Shown here in pieces: positions 8,321 to 18,195 of a DNA stretch of 64,000 nucleotides (position 1 is its first letter; each line of letters begins with the position of its first letter). This DNA is from an unicellular cyanobacterium SU3. GTDB lineage: Bacteria; Cyanobacteriota; Cyanobacteriia; Cyanobacteriales; Microcystaceae. The stretch covers positions 57,602-121,601 of the forward strand of contig NETF01000190.1 in the NCBI GenBank assembly GCA_002172675.1. Direction: 5' to 3'. Made by a program: the position numbers and the translations under genes. The notes under the pieces are model-generated. The model did not search any database. It saw only the letters and a list, made by a program, of their open reading frames with translations, and was not told where the DNA came from.

Positions 8321-9199
8321 ATGAATAATTCTCAATCCTATTCTTCTGATTCCGTTAATTTAGAATACACAGCGACTAAAACCCGTAACTGGATGGGTAG
8401 CGTGTTAACCGGTTTAGCGTTTACTTTTTTAGGCATTGCTTTGCTTCCATTGGCCTTAGTTATTATTTACGTTTTTCTCAAAGGAGTCAATCGTCTTAAT
8501 TGGTCTTTATTTACCGAATTACCGCCCCCACCTTTACAAAGTGGTGGAGGGGTTGGTCATGCAATTGTAGGAACCTTAATGTTGGTGGCTATTGCAGCCG
8601 TCATGAGCATTCCCACTGGTATTTTAGGGGGGATTTATTTATCAGAATTTAGTGATCAAAAATGGGGTCGTTGGATTCGATTTGCAGCCAATATTTTAAG
8701 TGGCGTTCCTTCGATTATTATGGGAATTTTCGCCTACGGGGTGTTAGTAGTAACAATGGATTCTTATTCTGCGATCGCCGGAGGATTTGCCTTAGCTATT
8801 CTCATGTTACCCATTGTGGTAAGAACCACTGACGAAGCCTTACAGTTAGTTGATAAAGAAGTTCGTTGGGCTTCTGTGGGCGTGGGTGCATCTAATTTTC
8901 ACACTGTTTTATATATTGTTTTGCCGGCTGCTTTACCTGGCATTTTAACAGGGACAACCTTAGCCGTTGCTCGTGCTGCTGGAGAAACAGCCCCGTTAAT
9001 TTTTACGGTTCTTTATTCTCAATTTTGGCCCGAAGGTTTATTTAGTCCAGTCCCTTCTTTATCGGTCTTAATTTATAACTTTGCTACGGTTCCTTATGAT
9101 AATCAAAGAGAACTCGCTTGGGCGGCTTCTTTGATATTAGTTAGCTTAGTCTTATTAACCAGTATTATTTCTCGTTTAAGCACTGGAAAACAACGGTAA
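8321..9199 (+). CDS. pstA: Phosphate ABC transporter permease PstA
   Basis: Second membrane subunit of the Pst importer. It has 292 residues with a first membrane segment at ~28-52, a PTGILGGIYLSEF stretch, and the coupling motif KEVRWASVGVGASNFHT followed by AVARAAGETAPLIFTVLYSQF, typical of PstA. It starts 11 bp after pstC, so the two are surely cotranscribed. The 126-bp gap to pstB contains TTAATAATTGACAATTAACAATTAATAATT-like AT-rich repeats but no evident terminator. Confidence 0.95.
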   Translation: MNNSQSYSSDSVNLEYTATKTRNWMGSVLTGLAFTFLGIALLPLALVIIYVFLKGVNRLNWSLFTELPPPPLQSGGGVGHAIVGTLMLVAIAAVMSIPTGILGGIYLSEFSDQKWGRWIRFAANILSGVPSIIMGIFAYGVLVVTMDSYSAIAGGFALAILMLPIVVRTTDEALQLVDKEVRWASVGVGASNFHTVLYIVLPAALPGILTGTTLAVARAAGETAPLIFTVLYSQFWPEGLFSPVPSLSVLIYNFATVPYDNQRELAWAASLILVSLVLLTSIISRLSTGKQR

Positions 9200-9325
9200 T
9201 CAGTAATTAATAATTGACAATTAACAATTAATAATTATTGATAATCACTGAAGAGTAAGTCTTAAGATGATTACTGCATTTGAACTTAGTTTATTGAATA
9301 TTATCAACTTTAACGGAATTTAATT

Positions 9326-10150
9326 ATGTCGTCTGCTCATTCTTTACAAAATAGCTCTGATAAAAGCCAGTCTTTTGATACAATTTTGCGTACAGAAAAT
9401 TTAAGTGTTTACTATGATGATTTTTTAGCCTTAGAAGACGTTTCGATGGCGTTTCCCCATAAACAAATCACGGCCTTAATTGGTCCGTCGGGTTGTGGAA
9501 AAAGTACCTTAGTTCGTTGTTTTAATCGCCTTAACGATCTCATTGATACTTGTCGAGTTAAAGGTAAGGTAATTTATCGGGATAAAAATATCTATGGTTC
9601 CAAAATTGACCCGGTTGAAGTGCGTCGTCATATTGGCATGGTATTCCAAAAACCTAATCCCTTTCCTAAATCTATTTACGAAAATATTGCCTATGGTGCC
9701 AGAATTAACGGCATAGAAGATGATATGGATGAACTGGTCGAGCGATCGCTTAAACAGGTGGGTTTATGGGATGAGGTGAAAGATAAACTCGATACTAACG
9801 GGTTATCCTTATCGGGAGGACAAAAACAACGCCTTTGTATTGCTCGTGCTGTTGCCCTCAAACCGGATATTATTCTCATGGATGAACCGGCTTCTTCTCT
9901 TGATCCCATTTCTACGTCTACCATCGAATCTTTGATCCAAGACCTCAAAGAAAAATATAGCATTATCATTGTTACTCACAATATGCAGCAAGCAACCAGA
10001 GTGGCTGACTATACCGCCTTTTTTAATGCCGAAGAGTCAGAAAAAGGGAACCGTTACGGCTATTTAGTCGAATACGATAAAACTGAAGTGATTTTTAATG
10101 ATCCTCAAGAGAAAATGACCAAAAAATATGTAAGTGGACATTTTGGGTAA
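9326..10150 (+). CDS. pstB: Phosphate ABC transporter ATPase PstB
   Basis: Cytoplasmic ATPase that powers phosphate uptake through PstC-PstA. The 274 residues contain Walker [10 protein letters not shown] (~53-61), the Q-loop [17 protein letters not shown], signature [14 protein letters not shown] (~162), Walker [14 protein letters not shown] (~187) and the switch His in [16 protein letters not shown]. The [11 protein letters not shown] stretch and [16 protein letters not shown] are characteristic of PstB rather than other ABC ATPases. It is the last gene of the pst cluster; a tandem heptamer repeat follows the stop. Confidence 0.97.
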   Translation: MSSAHSLQNSSDKSQSFDTILRTENLSVYYDDFLALEDVSMAFPHKQITALIGPSGCGKSTLVRCFNRLNDLIDTCRVKGKVIYRDKNIYGSKIDPVEVRRHIGMVFQKPNPFPKSIYENIAYGARINGIEDDMDELVERSLKQVGLWDEVKDKLDTNGLSLSGGQKQRLCIARAVALKPDIILMDEPASSLDPISTSTIESLIQDLKEKYSIIIVTHNMQQATRVADYTAFFNAEESEKGNRYGYLVEYDKTEVIFNDPQEKMTKKYVSGHFG

Positions 10151-10157
10151 GGTTAGA

Positions 10158-10192
10158 GTTCGGAGTTAGGGGTTCGGAGTTCGGAGTTCGGA
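10158..10192. repeat. Five tandem heptamers (GTTCGGA)
   Basis: Units at 10158, 10165, 10172, 10179 and 10186 read GTTCGGA, GTTAGGG, GTTCGGA, GTTCGGA, GTTCGGA. This is a short tandemly repeated repetitive sequence of the heptameric class common between cyanobacterial genes. A 64-codon ORF on the other strand across it is not credible. Confidence 0.85.
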
Positions 10193-10339
10193 GGATGGCG
10201 ATCATTGTATTGCCTTTTCTGGAGTTCTCTGTTCCCCGTTCCCTCAAAAAAAACCTTTTGTACCTTATCAAGTCCCAAACTGCTGTAAACTGCTACAATT
10301 AAATCGTTGTTGGCATAGCATAACTCTATTAATATCAAG

Positions 10340-10756
10340 ATGACCAACCTTTATGAAACAGATTTTTTTGAATGGACTAAGATCCAAGCAAAAGCTTTAA
10401 ATGAACATGATATAAAAGCACTTGACTGGGAGAATTTAAAAGAGGAAATAGAAGACTTGGGAAATGAAAAACTTAACGCTGTTAATAGCTTCTTGAAACG
10501 GCTGATAGAACATAAACTAAAACTTGACTATTCTCAAGAAATTTATCCTCGGAATCATTGGCTAAAAGAAGTTGATAATTTTCAAGACGAAATTGAAGAT
10601 CGATTGACCAAGACTCTTTTAAACAAACTCGATCTTCCTAAACAGTACGAAAGAGCAAGACGAGTTGTTTTGCGAGAATATAATTTAGATATCCCGAAAC
10701 AATGTCCTTATACTTTTGAGGAATTAATGACTAGATACCCCTTAAATAACGATTAG
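10340..10756 (+). CDS. DUF29 domain protein
   Basis: A 138-residue soluble protein of the DUF29 family, very common and multi-copy in cyanobacteria and of unknown function. Recognisable features are the N-terminal YETDFFEWTKIQAKAL, LDWENLKEEIEDLGNEK, and a helical middle with RLIEHKLKLDYS. The family is strongly helical; no catalytic motif is visible. It stands alone between pstB and hpnH, so context gives no function. Confidence 0.85.
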   Translation: MTNLYETDFFEWTKIQAKALNEHDIKALDWENLKEEIEDLGNEKLNAVNSFLKRLIEHKLKLDYSQEIYPRNHWLKEVDNFQDEIEDRLTKTLLNKLDLPKQYERARRVVLREYNLDIPKQCPYTFEELMTRYPLNND

Positions 10757-10886
10757 GGCGATTATTAAGCTTTTATTCTGACTCCTGACTCCCTAAGATA
10801 AACAAAGATATTTTTAAATTCCCCCAAGCTACTAGAAAGAAGGACTATAATAACCAGAAATTATTTAGGTGTGAGCAGAGAAGTCT

Positions 10887-11903
10887 ATGGCCGTTCAATT
10901 AAAACAAGCCCTAAGTGTAGGGACTTATATCATCAGTCAACGATTAAAGGGTCGTCAACGCTTTCCGTTGGTGTTGATGCTAGAACCCCTATTTCGTTGT
11001 AATTTAGCTTGTTCTGGATGCGGAAAAATCCAACATCCCACCGATGTTTTAGCCCGTAACCTCACCCCCGAAGAATGCTTTAAAGCAGTCGAAGAATGTG
11101 GCGCGCCGGTGGTGTCTATTCCTGGAGGTGAACCGTTACTTCATCCGCAAATTGATGAAATTGTTAAAGGGTTGGTAGAACGCAAGAAATTTGTTTATCT
11201 TTGTACCAATGCCATTCTTTTAGAAAAGAGTTTACATAAGTTTGAACCCTCCCCTTATTTTTGCTTCAGTGTGCATTTAGATGGGTTACGGGAACATCAT
11301 GATAAATGTGTTGATCGCAAAGGGGTATTTGATAAGGCGATCGCAGGTATCAAAGCAGCTAAGGCGAAAGGGTTCCGAGTCACTACCAATACCACCGTGT
11401 TTGAAGATGCAAATCCCAAAGAAATGCAGGAATTTTTCGATTTCCTCGAAACTTTGGGAACCGATGGCATGATGATCTCCCCTGGATACAGTTATGAATG
11501 GGCTCCAAATCAAGATAATTTCTTAAAACGGGAACAAACGAAGAAGTTATTCCGAGAAATTTTAATGCCTTGGAAGTTAGGCAAGAAAAAATGGAATTTT
11601 AACCATAATCCTCTCTTTTTAGATTTTCTCTTAGGGGAAAAAGATTATGAATGTACCCCTTGGGGAAGTCCGAGTTACAGTGTGTTAGGGTGGCAAAAAC
11701 CCTGTTATCTCCTTAATGAAGGTCATTATCAAACCTTTAACGAGTTAATGGAAGAAACCCAATGGGAAAACTATGGCCGCGCCAGTGGTAATCCTCAATG
11801 TGCTGATTGTATGGTACATTGCGGTTACGAACCCACTGCAGCCGTTGATGCCATGAACCCTGCAAACATGGGACGGGCTTTAGGTAGTGTCATTAGTGCT
11901 TAA
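10887..11903 (+). CDS. hpnH: Adenosyl-hopene transferase HpnH (radical SAM)
   Basis: Radical-SAM enzyme that adds the adenosyl side chain to hopene (diploptene), the first step to extended C35 hopanoids of cyanobacterial membranes. The Fe-S motif CxxxCxxC is seen at C38, C42, C45 ([10 protein letters not shown]), followed by [10 protein letters not shown]-terminal Cys cluster ([18 protein letters not shown]) is typical of HpnH. The length of 338 residues is normal. No other hopanoid genes (shc, hpnG) flank it here. Confidence 0.93.
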   Translation: MAVQLKQALSVGTYIISQRLKGRQRFPLVLMLEPLFRCNLACSGCGKIQHPTDVLARNLTPEECFKAVEECGAPVVSIPGGEPLLHPQIDEIVKGLVERKKFVYLCTNAILLEKSLHKFEPSPYFCFSVHLDGLREHHDKCVDRKGVFDKAIAGIKAAKAKGFRVTTNTTVFEDANPKEMQEFFDFLETLGTDGMMISPGYSYEWAPNQDNFLKREQTKKLFREILMPWKLGKKKWNFNHNPLFLDFLLGEKDYECTPWGSPSYSVLGWQKPCYLLNEGHYQTFNELMEETQWENYGRASGNPQCADCMVHCGYEPTAAVDAMNPANMGRALGSVISA

Positions 11904-11910
11904 ATAGTAG

Positions 11911-11927
11911 GGTGGGCAATGCCCACC
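11911..11927. repeat. Palindromic repeat GGTGGGC-AAT-GCCCACC
   Basis: Perfect palindrome just after hpnH, with arms GGTGGGC and GCCCACC. An almost identical element with ATT in the centre occurs at 50344-50360 in another intergenic region. In both cases TAG stands immediately before the GGG. It may act as a transcription terminator after hpnH, but there is no T-run. Confidence 0.7.
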
Positions 11928-12080
11928 TTACACCTGGAATCTATTTTTACCTATCCTAAGCTGTTGTGGATTTAAACAGGGTATTTGATTTTTTAGTACA
12001 AAACCTTAAACATCTTCTCCCTGCTCCCTTTGCTCCCTACTCCCCTGCAATCTTAACTAGCAATTCCAATGATGAATAGC

Positions 12081-13742
12081 TTATAACTGTTCCCTTTCTC
12101 CTTGATGTTTTTCTTTCAATTTCAAACGAATTTCGCTATGAACTTCACGGGTAATGGGATAAAAATAAGCTAAGATTAACCCTACAATTAAGATAATAGC
12201 CGGTAAGGGAGCAACGGCAATTCTAATAGCAAATAAGGCGGTTTCGGGTTGAGTAGGAATTGGTTCACCAGGAATTTGTTCAACGAACCCGGCTGCTTCT
12301 AAAACAACACCAACTAAGAATAATCCTAACGCTAACCCAAACTTTTGTAAGAGTACCATAAACGCATAAAATACCCCTTCTCTACGTTGTCCGGTTTCTA
12401 ATTCATCTAATTCTATGACATCGGGAACCATTGACCAAGGAATGAGATAAGCAACGGATACCCCAAACCCTGCCATAATGGCTAAAATGAACATTAATGT
12501 AACTTGTCCCGGTTCTAATAAAAAGAGTCCAATTTGTGCAATAATCCAAATTCCTGTACCCATAAAATAGACAATTTTTTTATCTAATTTCTGACAGACT
12601 GCTTGCCATAAAAATAACATAATTAATGCGGTTCCTTGCACTGCTAACGCCACGAAACCAGATGTATCTTCCCCTAGGTTCATGTAACTAACTACGAAAT
12701 AAACTAAGATAGATGCAGTTAATTGAACGGCTAACCAAGAACATAAATAAATCCCAATCACAAATAAAAAGGGACGATTATTAAAGACAATTTTTAATTG
12801 TTGGAAAAAAGAAAGATCGGTTTGTTCTTGATTATCTTGTCTAGTTTGTTTCGCTTCTTGACCAACTAAATGATCTTCTACTTTTGCCAAGAGTAAACTA
12901 CAACCAAATCCCAAAGTTAATAAACTCGATAAAATAGAAAAGAAGCTAATATAATCTATATTCCCACTGCCTCCTAGAAAGGTTGAGGTAGCAGGAATGA
13001 GTCTTAGAATTGCATAAATGATTCCTAAGATACTGACCCCAGTTAAAACAATGCCTAATTGTTTCTTTTGGCTTAAATTTAAAATAGGTTCTCTTCCCTT
13101 TTCTTGAATTCTCAAACTACACCAAAGTAGGGCAATAATCCCTAAAATAGAACAACTTAATCCTAAAATAAAGAATCTTGTTTGAGGATCATTGGGATAA
13201 GCAATAGAAACTAAAATATAGAGAATTAATGATAAAATACTGCCACCAATAGAAAAAGAAAAACGAAAACTATTGAGGCTGGTTCGTTCATTATAATCTT
13301 GAGTTAATTCGGGAGTTAATGCCGTATAAGGTAAATTGACTGTTGTATAAGCAATGTTGAAGAAGATTCCAATCACTACATAATAAATAAATAAACCCCA
13401 ACGATTGGCTGATAAATCATCACTAAATTGGGGAATAATCCACTGTAAAGAATAAAAGAGAGCAAAGGGAATCATTCCCCCTAAAATCCAAGGAAGACGA
13501 CGACCCCAACGAGTCCGAGTTTTATCACTTAATACCCCAACAATCGGATCATTAATTGCATCAGAAATTTTGCCAATCATTAAAATACTGCCAGCTAAAC
13601 CAGGGGGTAAACCAGCCACATTTGTAAAGAAAAATAATAAATAAAAGACTAAAATATTAGCAGCGATCGCAGGACCAAAATCACCAGCACCATAGGCTAA
13701 TTTTGTGGTAAAATGGAGTTTCTCAGTATCAGGTGATGTCAT
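12081..13742 (-). CDS. GPH-family MFS symporter (glycoside/sugar:cation type)
   Basis: Twelve-helix major-facilitator transporter of the glycoside-pentoside-hexuronide:cation symporter group (MelB-like). The hallmark is the loop after helix 2: DAINDPIVGVLSDKTRTRWGRRLPWIL (~60-86). Further family features are PYTALTPELTQDYNERTSL and the C-terminal half starting around LKIVFNNRPFLFVIG. At 553 residues it is longer than typical MelB (~470) because of an extended central loop and a long tail. It diverges from rsmA with only ~32 bp between start codons. The substrate is unknown. Confidence 0.85.
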   Translation of the reverse strand: MTSPDTEKLHFTTKLAYGAGDFGPAIAANILVFYLLFFFTNVAGLPPGLAGSILMIGKISDAINDPIVGVLSDKTRTRWGRRLPWILGGMIPFALFYSLQWIIPQFSDDLSANRWGLFIYYVVIGIFFNIAYTTVNLPYTALTPELTQDYNERTSLNSFRFSFSIGGSILSLILYILVSIAYPNDPQTRFFILGLSCSILGIIALLWCSLRIQEKGREPILNLSQKKQLGIVLTGVSILGIIYAILRLIPATSTFLGGSGNIDYISFFSILSSLLTLGFGCSLLLAKVEDHLVGQEAKQTRQDNQEQTDLSFFQQLKIVFNNRPFLFVIGIYLCSWLAVQLTASILVYFVVSYMNLGEDTSGFVALAVQGTALIMLFLWQAVCQKLDKKIVYFMGTGIWIIAQIGLFLLEPGQVTLMFILAIMAGFGVSVAYLIPWSMVPDVIELDELETGQRREGVFYAFMVLLQKFGLALGLFLVGVVLEAAGFVEQIPGEPIPTQPETALFAIRIAVAPLPAIILIVGLILAYFYPITREVHSEIRLKLKEKHQGEREQL

Positions 13743-13774
13743 AAAAAAAGAGTTATTTCAACATAGTATCAATT

Positions 13775-14587
13775 ATGCCCCAACCCCGTAAACGGTTTGC
13801 TCAACATTGGTTACGTAGTGAAACGGCACTAGAACAAATTATACAGGCTGCGAACCTAAAAAAAAGCGATCGCCTCTTAGAAATAGGCCCAGGAACCGGA
13901 ATGTTAACCCGTCGTCTCATACCTTTAGTTCAGTCTCTTATTGCGGTAGAATTAGATTGGGATCTTTGTAAAAAATTAGTAAAAAGTTTAGGAAATAAAG
14001 ATAATTTTTTGCTGTTGCAAGGGGATATTTTAAAATTAGATATTACAACAGAAGCCCAACAGTTTCCTCAATTTCTACCCATTAATAAAGTAGTTGCTAA
14101 TATTCCTTATAATATTACCAGCCCCATTTTAAAAAAACTTTTAGGGAGTATTGCTTCTCCTAAAAATCCCCCTTACGATCTCATTGTTTTATTGATTCAA
14201 AAAGAAGTAGCACAGAGAATTGTTGCCTATCCTGGTAGTAAAAATTATGGTGCATTATCGATTAAAATGCAATACTTAGCTGAGTGTAATTATATTTGTG
14301 ATGTGCCGAAAAAATCCTTTTCTCCTCCTCCAAAAGTCGACTCTGCTGTTATTACGTTTCGTCCTCGTTCTTTGCTCAATTCTGCCATTAATCCTAAACA
14401 TTTAGAAACGTTAATCAATTTAGGGTTTTCCAGTCGTCGTAAAATGTTACGCAACAACCTAAAAAGTTTCATTGATCAAGAGCTTTTGAGAGAATTTTTA
14501 ACAGAAATTGACCTAAATGAAAAAGTCCGTGCTGAAAACTTGGATCTCAATCAATGGATCGCATTAAGCAATCATTTTTCTCAATAA
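13775..14587 (+). CDS. rsmA: 16S rRNA (A1518/A1519) dimethyltransferase RsmA (KsgA)
   Basis: Dimethylates two adjacent adenines in the 3' hairpin of 16S rRNA during late small-subunit assembly. The 270-residue protein shows RKRFAQHWL at the N-terminus, AdoMet motif I LEIGPGTGMLTRRL, the acidic VELDWDL, and the catalytic motif NIPYNITSPI; SFSPPPKVDSAVI is also family-specific. It starts 32 bp from the divergently transcribed symporter. Cyanobacteria often have ispE next to this gene; here it is absent. Confidence 0.96.
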   Translation: MPQPRKRFAQHWLRSETALEQIIQAANLKKSDRLLEIGPGTGMLTRRLIPLVQSLIAVELDWDLCKKLVKSLGNKDNFLLLQGDILKLDITTEAQQFPQFLPINKVVANIPYNITSPILKKLLGSIASPKNPPYDLIVLLIQKEVAQRIVAYPGSKNYGALSIKMQYLAECNYICDVPKKSFSPPPKVDSAVITFRPRSLLNSAINPKHLETLINLGFSSRRKMLRNNLKSFIDQELLREFLTEIDLNEKVRAENLDLNQWIALSNHFSQ

Positions 14588-14697
14588 TCATTTTTCTCTA
14601 GCTGATAAAAAATGTCTTGCATTCCAGACAATCCTTGTTAAGATATAACTATATTAATAATATTTTCATATTTTCGCTGCACCCTCACCCGTTTATC

Positions 14698-15099
14698 ATG
14701 TTGAACACTCTACTTACGCCTCGACTATGGAAACCAGAAATTTCCCTCTTAGAAGAATTTTTAAGAGTTTTACCCCTCAAATATAGAACCATTGTTGCTT
14801 TAGCTTACTTTACCACCTCGAAAATTGAAGATATTTTATCCTTACAAAAACAGGATATTACCTCTGAAATGATTATCATTGAGGACTCAACCTTAAACAA
14901 GACAAAAGAAGTTCCTATTATTACTAAATTACGACCTTATTTAACCGTATATCTCAACGGATACGAAACGCAATCATCAGACTTTTTATTTAGTGATAAA
15001 TTAGGGAAACCTTTAAAAACATCTCAAGTGTTCAAAATTTTGAAGCTAGTAGCAAATAAGATCAATCTTCCCGATATGTATTTGTCTATTCTGCGCTAA
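14698..15099 (+). CDS. Reduced tyrosine-recombinase-like protein
   Basis: From ATG 14698 this gives 133 residues (MLNTLLTPRLW...). The segment LPLKYRTIVALAYFTTSKIEDILSLQKQDI aligns with the first part of the integrase catalytic domain, where active enzymes have GxRxxEL. Here the catalytic Arg is replaced (SKIEDI). FLFSDKLGKPLKTSQVFKILK matches the middle of the domain, but the protein stops before the HxxR and Tyr motifs. It is therefore either a degraded recombinase or a small family that keeps only the fold. An upstream start at 14617 is possible but adds sequence with no family resemblance. Confidence 0.6.
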   Translation: MLNTLLTPRLWKPEISLLEEFLRVLPLKYRTIVALAYFTTSKIEDILSLQKQDITSEMIIIEDSTLNKTKEVPIITKLRPYLTVYLNGYETQSSDFLFSDKLGKPLKTSQVFKILKLVANKINLPDMYLSILR

Positions 15100-15238
15100 C
15101 TTCTATACCTATCATGATCCTCGGATTTTTGCTGTATTAATTTAAACAAAAAGTATACATTAAAATTCGTCTCAATCCCTTTGAATCAACCCTAATGATG
15201 GGTTTAAATAAAGATAGATTGTTATTGGATTATCAATT

Positions 15239-15412
15239 ATGACATCAGCGACTGTAACTCAAATGAAATGCGCTTGTCCTTCTTGTAATTGTATTGTTTC
15301 TATTAGCGATGCTATCCAAAAAGAAGGTAAATATTACTGTGGTGATGCTTGTGCGAATGGACATCCCAACGGTACAGGATGTTCTCATCACGGATGCGAA
15401 TGCGGTGAATAA
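15239..15412 (+). CDS. smtA: SmtA-type metallothionein (57 residues)
   Basis: The frame from ATG 15239 to TAA 15412 encodes a 57-residue Cys/His-rich protein: KCACPSCNCIV near the N-terminus, a central GKYYCGDACANGHPNG, and a C-terminal GCSHHGCECGE. The nine Cys and three His in this order match cyanobacterial metallothionein SmtA/BmtA, which chelates zinc and cadmium in the cytoplasm. The usual smtB repressor gene is not adjacent. A short inverted repeat (AACCC-N7-GGGTT at 15188-15204) lies 35 bp upstream, but its role is uncertain. Confidence 0.92.
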   Translation: MTSATVTQMKCACPSCNCIVSISDAIQKEGKYYCGDACANGHPNGTGCSHHGCECGE

Positions 15413-15494
15413 TCATCAGATCACAGACATTTGCTAAAAAATCAGTTAAAACAGGAGAATATGAGCATAATGTATTGCTCCTTTTTAACTGAGT

Positions 15495-16223
15495 ATGACG
15501 TATCATTTAAGAATTGCTGATATTCCTTGCAGTGAACGACCCCGTGAGCGTTTAATGGCGGTAGGAGCGAAAAACTTGGCTACTGCGGAACTCTTAGCTA
15601 TTTTATTGGGAACAGGACAAGGAAAAGGTAAACTCTCTGCTGTTGGTTTAGGCCATCATATTTTACAGGAATTAAGCAAACATCGTCGTGATCCTCTCGA
15701 TATTTTACGAGATATTAGTCCCCATGAATTAATGACTATTGATGGTATTGGACCGGCGAAAGCGACAACCATTATGGCTGCAGTAGAATTAGGAAAACGA
15801 ACCTTTCAAGTGCGTCCCCTCGAACGAGTAACCATTGATAGTCCTGAAGCTGCCGTTGCTGCATTGAGTCATGACTTAATGTGGGAGAGACGAGAGCATT
15901 TTGCTGCTGTTTTTTTAGACAGTAAATACCGACTTTTAGGAACAAAAGTGATCACCATTGGAACCGCGACAGAAACCTTGGTTGATCCGGCTGAAATTTT
16001 CCGAGAAACCCTCAAACAAGGGGCAAACGCTTTAATTGTCGCTCATAATCATCCGTCTGGCAATGTTGAACCGTCACAACAAGATTTAGATTTAACGGAA
16101 CAGTTATTAAAAGGAATGCAACTCATTCGTATTCCTCTGATTGATCATCTTATCCTAGGAGAAGGCAATCATTGCAGTTTGCACAGAATAACAGATTTAT
16201 GGCAACGTTATCCGCAAGAATGA
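15495..16223 (+). CDS. radC: RadC family JAMM-domain protein
   Basis: A 242-residue protein with an N-terminal helix-hairpin-helix-like region ([25 protein letters not shown]) and the C-terminal JAB1/MPN metalloprotease-like domain, whose metal motif is visible as [19 protein letters not shown]. The name comes from an old link to DNA repair; the biochemical role is unsettled. The last ~60 residues (from [10 protein letters not shown]) are duplicated 2 kb downstream as a fragment. Start ATG 15495 gives the usual [19 protein letters not shown]-terminus. Confidence 0.93.
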   Translation: MTYHLRIADIPCSERPRERLMAVGAKNLATAELLAILLGTGQGKGKLSAVGLGHHILQELSKHRRDPLDILRDISPHELMTIDGIGPAKATTIMAAVELGKRTFQVRPLERVTIDSPEAAVAALSHDLMWERREHFAAVFLDSKYRLLGTKVITIGTATETLVDPAEIFRETLKQGANALIVAHNHPSGNVEPSQQDLDLTEQLLKGMQLIRIPLIDHLILGEGNHCSLHRITDLWQRYPQE

Positions 16224-16465
16224 TAACAGTTTTTCTATCATAGACATATATAAATGCTATTTAATTTAGAATTGGTTTTAGGCTATACTAGGATAAATAC
16301 TAGACAACCTTAATTTGCTTTTCTTATTTAGATTGTCAAGAATTATACCAGTATCAATAAAGACAACACATAAACCTGATCATAAGCTTCTGCAAAGCTT
16401 TTGTTTACAGAGCTTTTTCAAGTTAATCAGCTTAAAATCAATCAAAATAGTTGAACCCTAATCCT

Positions 16466-17920
16466 ATGATGAATGCTTTAACAATTATCTGGATAGCATT
16501 ACCCTTATTTATTGGATTTAACATTTATTTATTGCCCTCAATCTGTCGTTATCTTGCTTTAGGAGTTGCTATTACTTCCCTGGGGTACAGCTTCAAAATA
16601 TTCAGTTTATCTTTACCGTTAGATTTACAATTGTTAGATAATTTCGGGGTAATTTTATTAATTGATAACTTAAGTGGTTTTTTTATTTTAACTAATGCCT
16701 TAGTTACCTTGGGAGTTATTCTTTATTGTTGGCATAGTGATAAAACTAACTTTTTTTATACCCAGGTTATTATTTTACATGGTAGCGTCAATGCTGCTTT
16801 TATTTGCGCTGATTTGATCAGTTTATATGTAGCTTTAGAAGTCATTAGTATTGCCGCATTTTTACTCATTTCTTATCCAAGAAGCGATCGCTCAATATGG
16901 GTAGGGTTGCGTTATCTGTTCGTCAGTAATGTAGCCATGTTATTTTATCTGGTAGGCACAGTTTTAGTCTATCAAGCACATCATTCTTTTGGCTTTGAAG
17001 GGTTAAAAGGATCACCTCCAGAAGCAGTTGCCCTAATTTTTTTAGGACTGTTAGCAAAAGGCGGTATTTTCGTTTCAGGGTTATGGTTACCTTTAACCCA
17101 TTCTGAGTCGGATAGTCCTGTTTCTGCTATGTTATCTGGGGTTGTGGTTAAAGCTGCAATTTATCCCCTGGTTCGTTTTACGTTAATGGTTCCTGAAGTT
17201 GATCCCATTATTCGTATTTTTGGAGTAGGAACAGCATTATTAGGGGTTAGTTACGCAATCTTTGAACAAGACACAAAACGGACGTTAGCTTTTTCCACTG
17301 TTTCCCAATTAGGCTTTATTTTAGCAGCCCCAGAGGTAGGTGGATTTTATGCTTTAACTCATGGTTTAGTTAAATCGTCTTTATTTTTGATGGCAGGAAT
17401 TTTACCCAATCGTAACCTCAAAGCATTAAAAGATCAACCTATGAAAACTGCTATTTGGATACCTTTAGTTATAGCAAGTTTTTCAATTTCGGGATTTCCT
17501 TTATTATCAGGGTTCGGGGCAAAAGTTTTGACCATGAAAAATTTATTGCCTTGGCAAGTCATTGGAATGAATATTGCCGCCCTGGGGACAGCCACCACCT
17601 TTGCTAAATTTATTTTTTTACCCCATACAAAAAACGGAGGGAGTAAAGCAAAAGCAGGATTTTTTCTAGCTATTAGTGTATTGCTAGGTGGCTTATTAAT
17701 TGCCAATGGGGTTTATTATCAAGCCTATACTTTGACTAATATTATCAAACCTTTACTGACAATCTTTTTAGGCTGGTTAGCTTATATTTTTATTGTTCAA
17801 AGAATGGTCATTCAACTACCTCGTATCGCTGAAAAATTTGAGCATTTAATTGGAGGGATGAGTTTAATGTTAATTTTTCTGTTTTGGATTATCTTAGGAA
17901 ATCAAACCTCAGTATCCTAG
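16466..17920 (+). CDS. NdhD/MrpD-like proton-translocating membrane subunit
   Basis: Polytopic antiporter-like subunit of the family shared by NDH-1 and Mrp Na+/H+ antiporters. About 14 membrane segments are predicted over 484 residues. Family residues are visible: the helix-5 Glu in YVALEVISIAAFLL, Lys in GLLAKGGIFVSG and SGVVVKAAIYPLVR, and THGLVKSSLFLMAG. ATG 16466 is chosen; a TTG five codons earlier (16451) is also possible. It stands alone, without other ndh or mrp genes, so which complex it joins is open. It is flanked by radC and a fragment of radC. Confidence 0.8.
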   Translation: MMNALTIIWIALPLFIGFNIYLLPSICRYLALGVAITSLGYSFKIFSLSLPLDLQLLDNFGVILLIDNLSGFFILTNALVTLGVILYCWHSDKTNFFYTQVIILHGSVNAAFICADLISLYVALEVISIAAFLLISYPRSDRSIWVGLRYLFVSNVAMLFYLVGTVLVYQAHHSFGFEGLKGSPPEAVALIFLGLLAKGGIFVSGLWLPLTHSESDSPVSAMLSGVVVKAAIYPLVRFTLMVPEVDPIIRIFGVGTALLGVSYAIFEQDTKRTLAFSTVSQLGFILAAPEVGGFYALTHGLVKSSLFLMAGILPNRNLKALKDQPMKTAIWIPLVIASFSISGFPLLSGFGAKVLTMKNLLPWQVIGMNIAALGTATTFAKFIFLPHTKNGGSKAKAGFFLAISVLLGGLLIANGVYYQAYTLTNIIKPLLTIFLGWLAYIFIVQRMVIQLPRIAEKFEHLIGGMSLMLIFLFWIILGNQTSVS

Positions 17921-18015
17921 GTCAAATAGATAAAATGCAAAACATGGCTTAACCTTAGAAGCTGTTAGGCGTTGACCCCATTTAAGGGTGTATAATTAAT
18001 GCGATCGCTTTGTTA

Positions 18016-18195
18016 CTCCCTATCAAAATGCTAGTCCCTGAACCCTCGCAACAAGATTTAAATTTAACGAAACAATTACTAAAAGGAATGCAACTCATTC
18101 GTATTCCTCTGGTTGATCATCTTATCTTAGGAGAAGGTAATCACTGTAGTTTGCACAGGATAACAGATTTATGGCAACGTTATCCCCAAGCATGA
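18016..18195 (+). pseudogene. Partial duplicate of the radC 3' end
   Basis: The frame [19 protein letters not shown]... to ...[13 protein letters not shown] repeats the last ~60 residues of the radC gene at 15.5 kb with few changes (L for D-L, V for I, final A for E). The metal-binding HxH part is absent and upstream sequence loses similarity before ~18028. The fragment cannot be an active RadC. It could be a recombination scar or the end of a second, deleted copy. Confidence 0.85.

Noticed and set aside
10153..10347. 64-codon minus-strand ORF
   Set aside because: Its C-terminus is the translation of the GTTCGGA heptamer array (repeated NSELRTP), so it is not a real gene.
15312..15506. 64-codon minus-strand ORF
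   Set aside because: It is antisense to the metallothionein gene and has no recognisable features.
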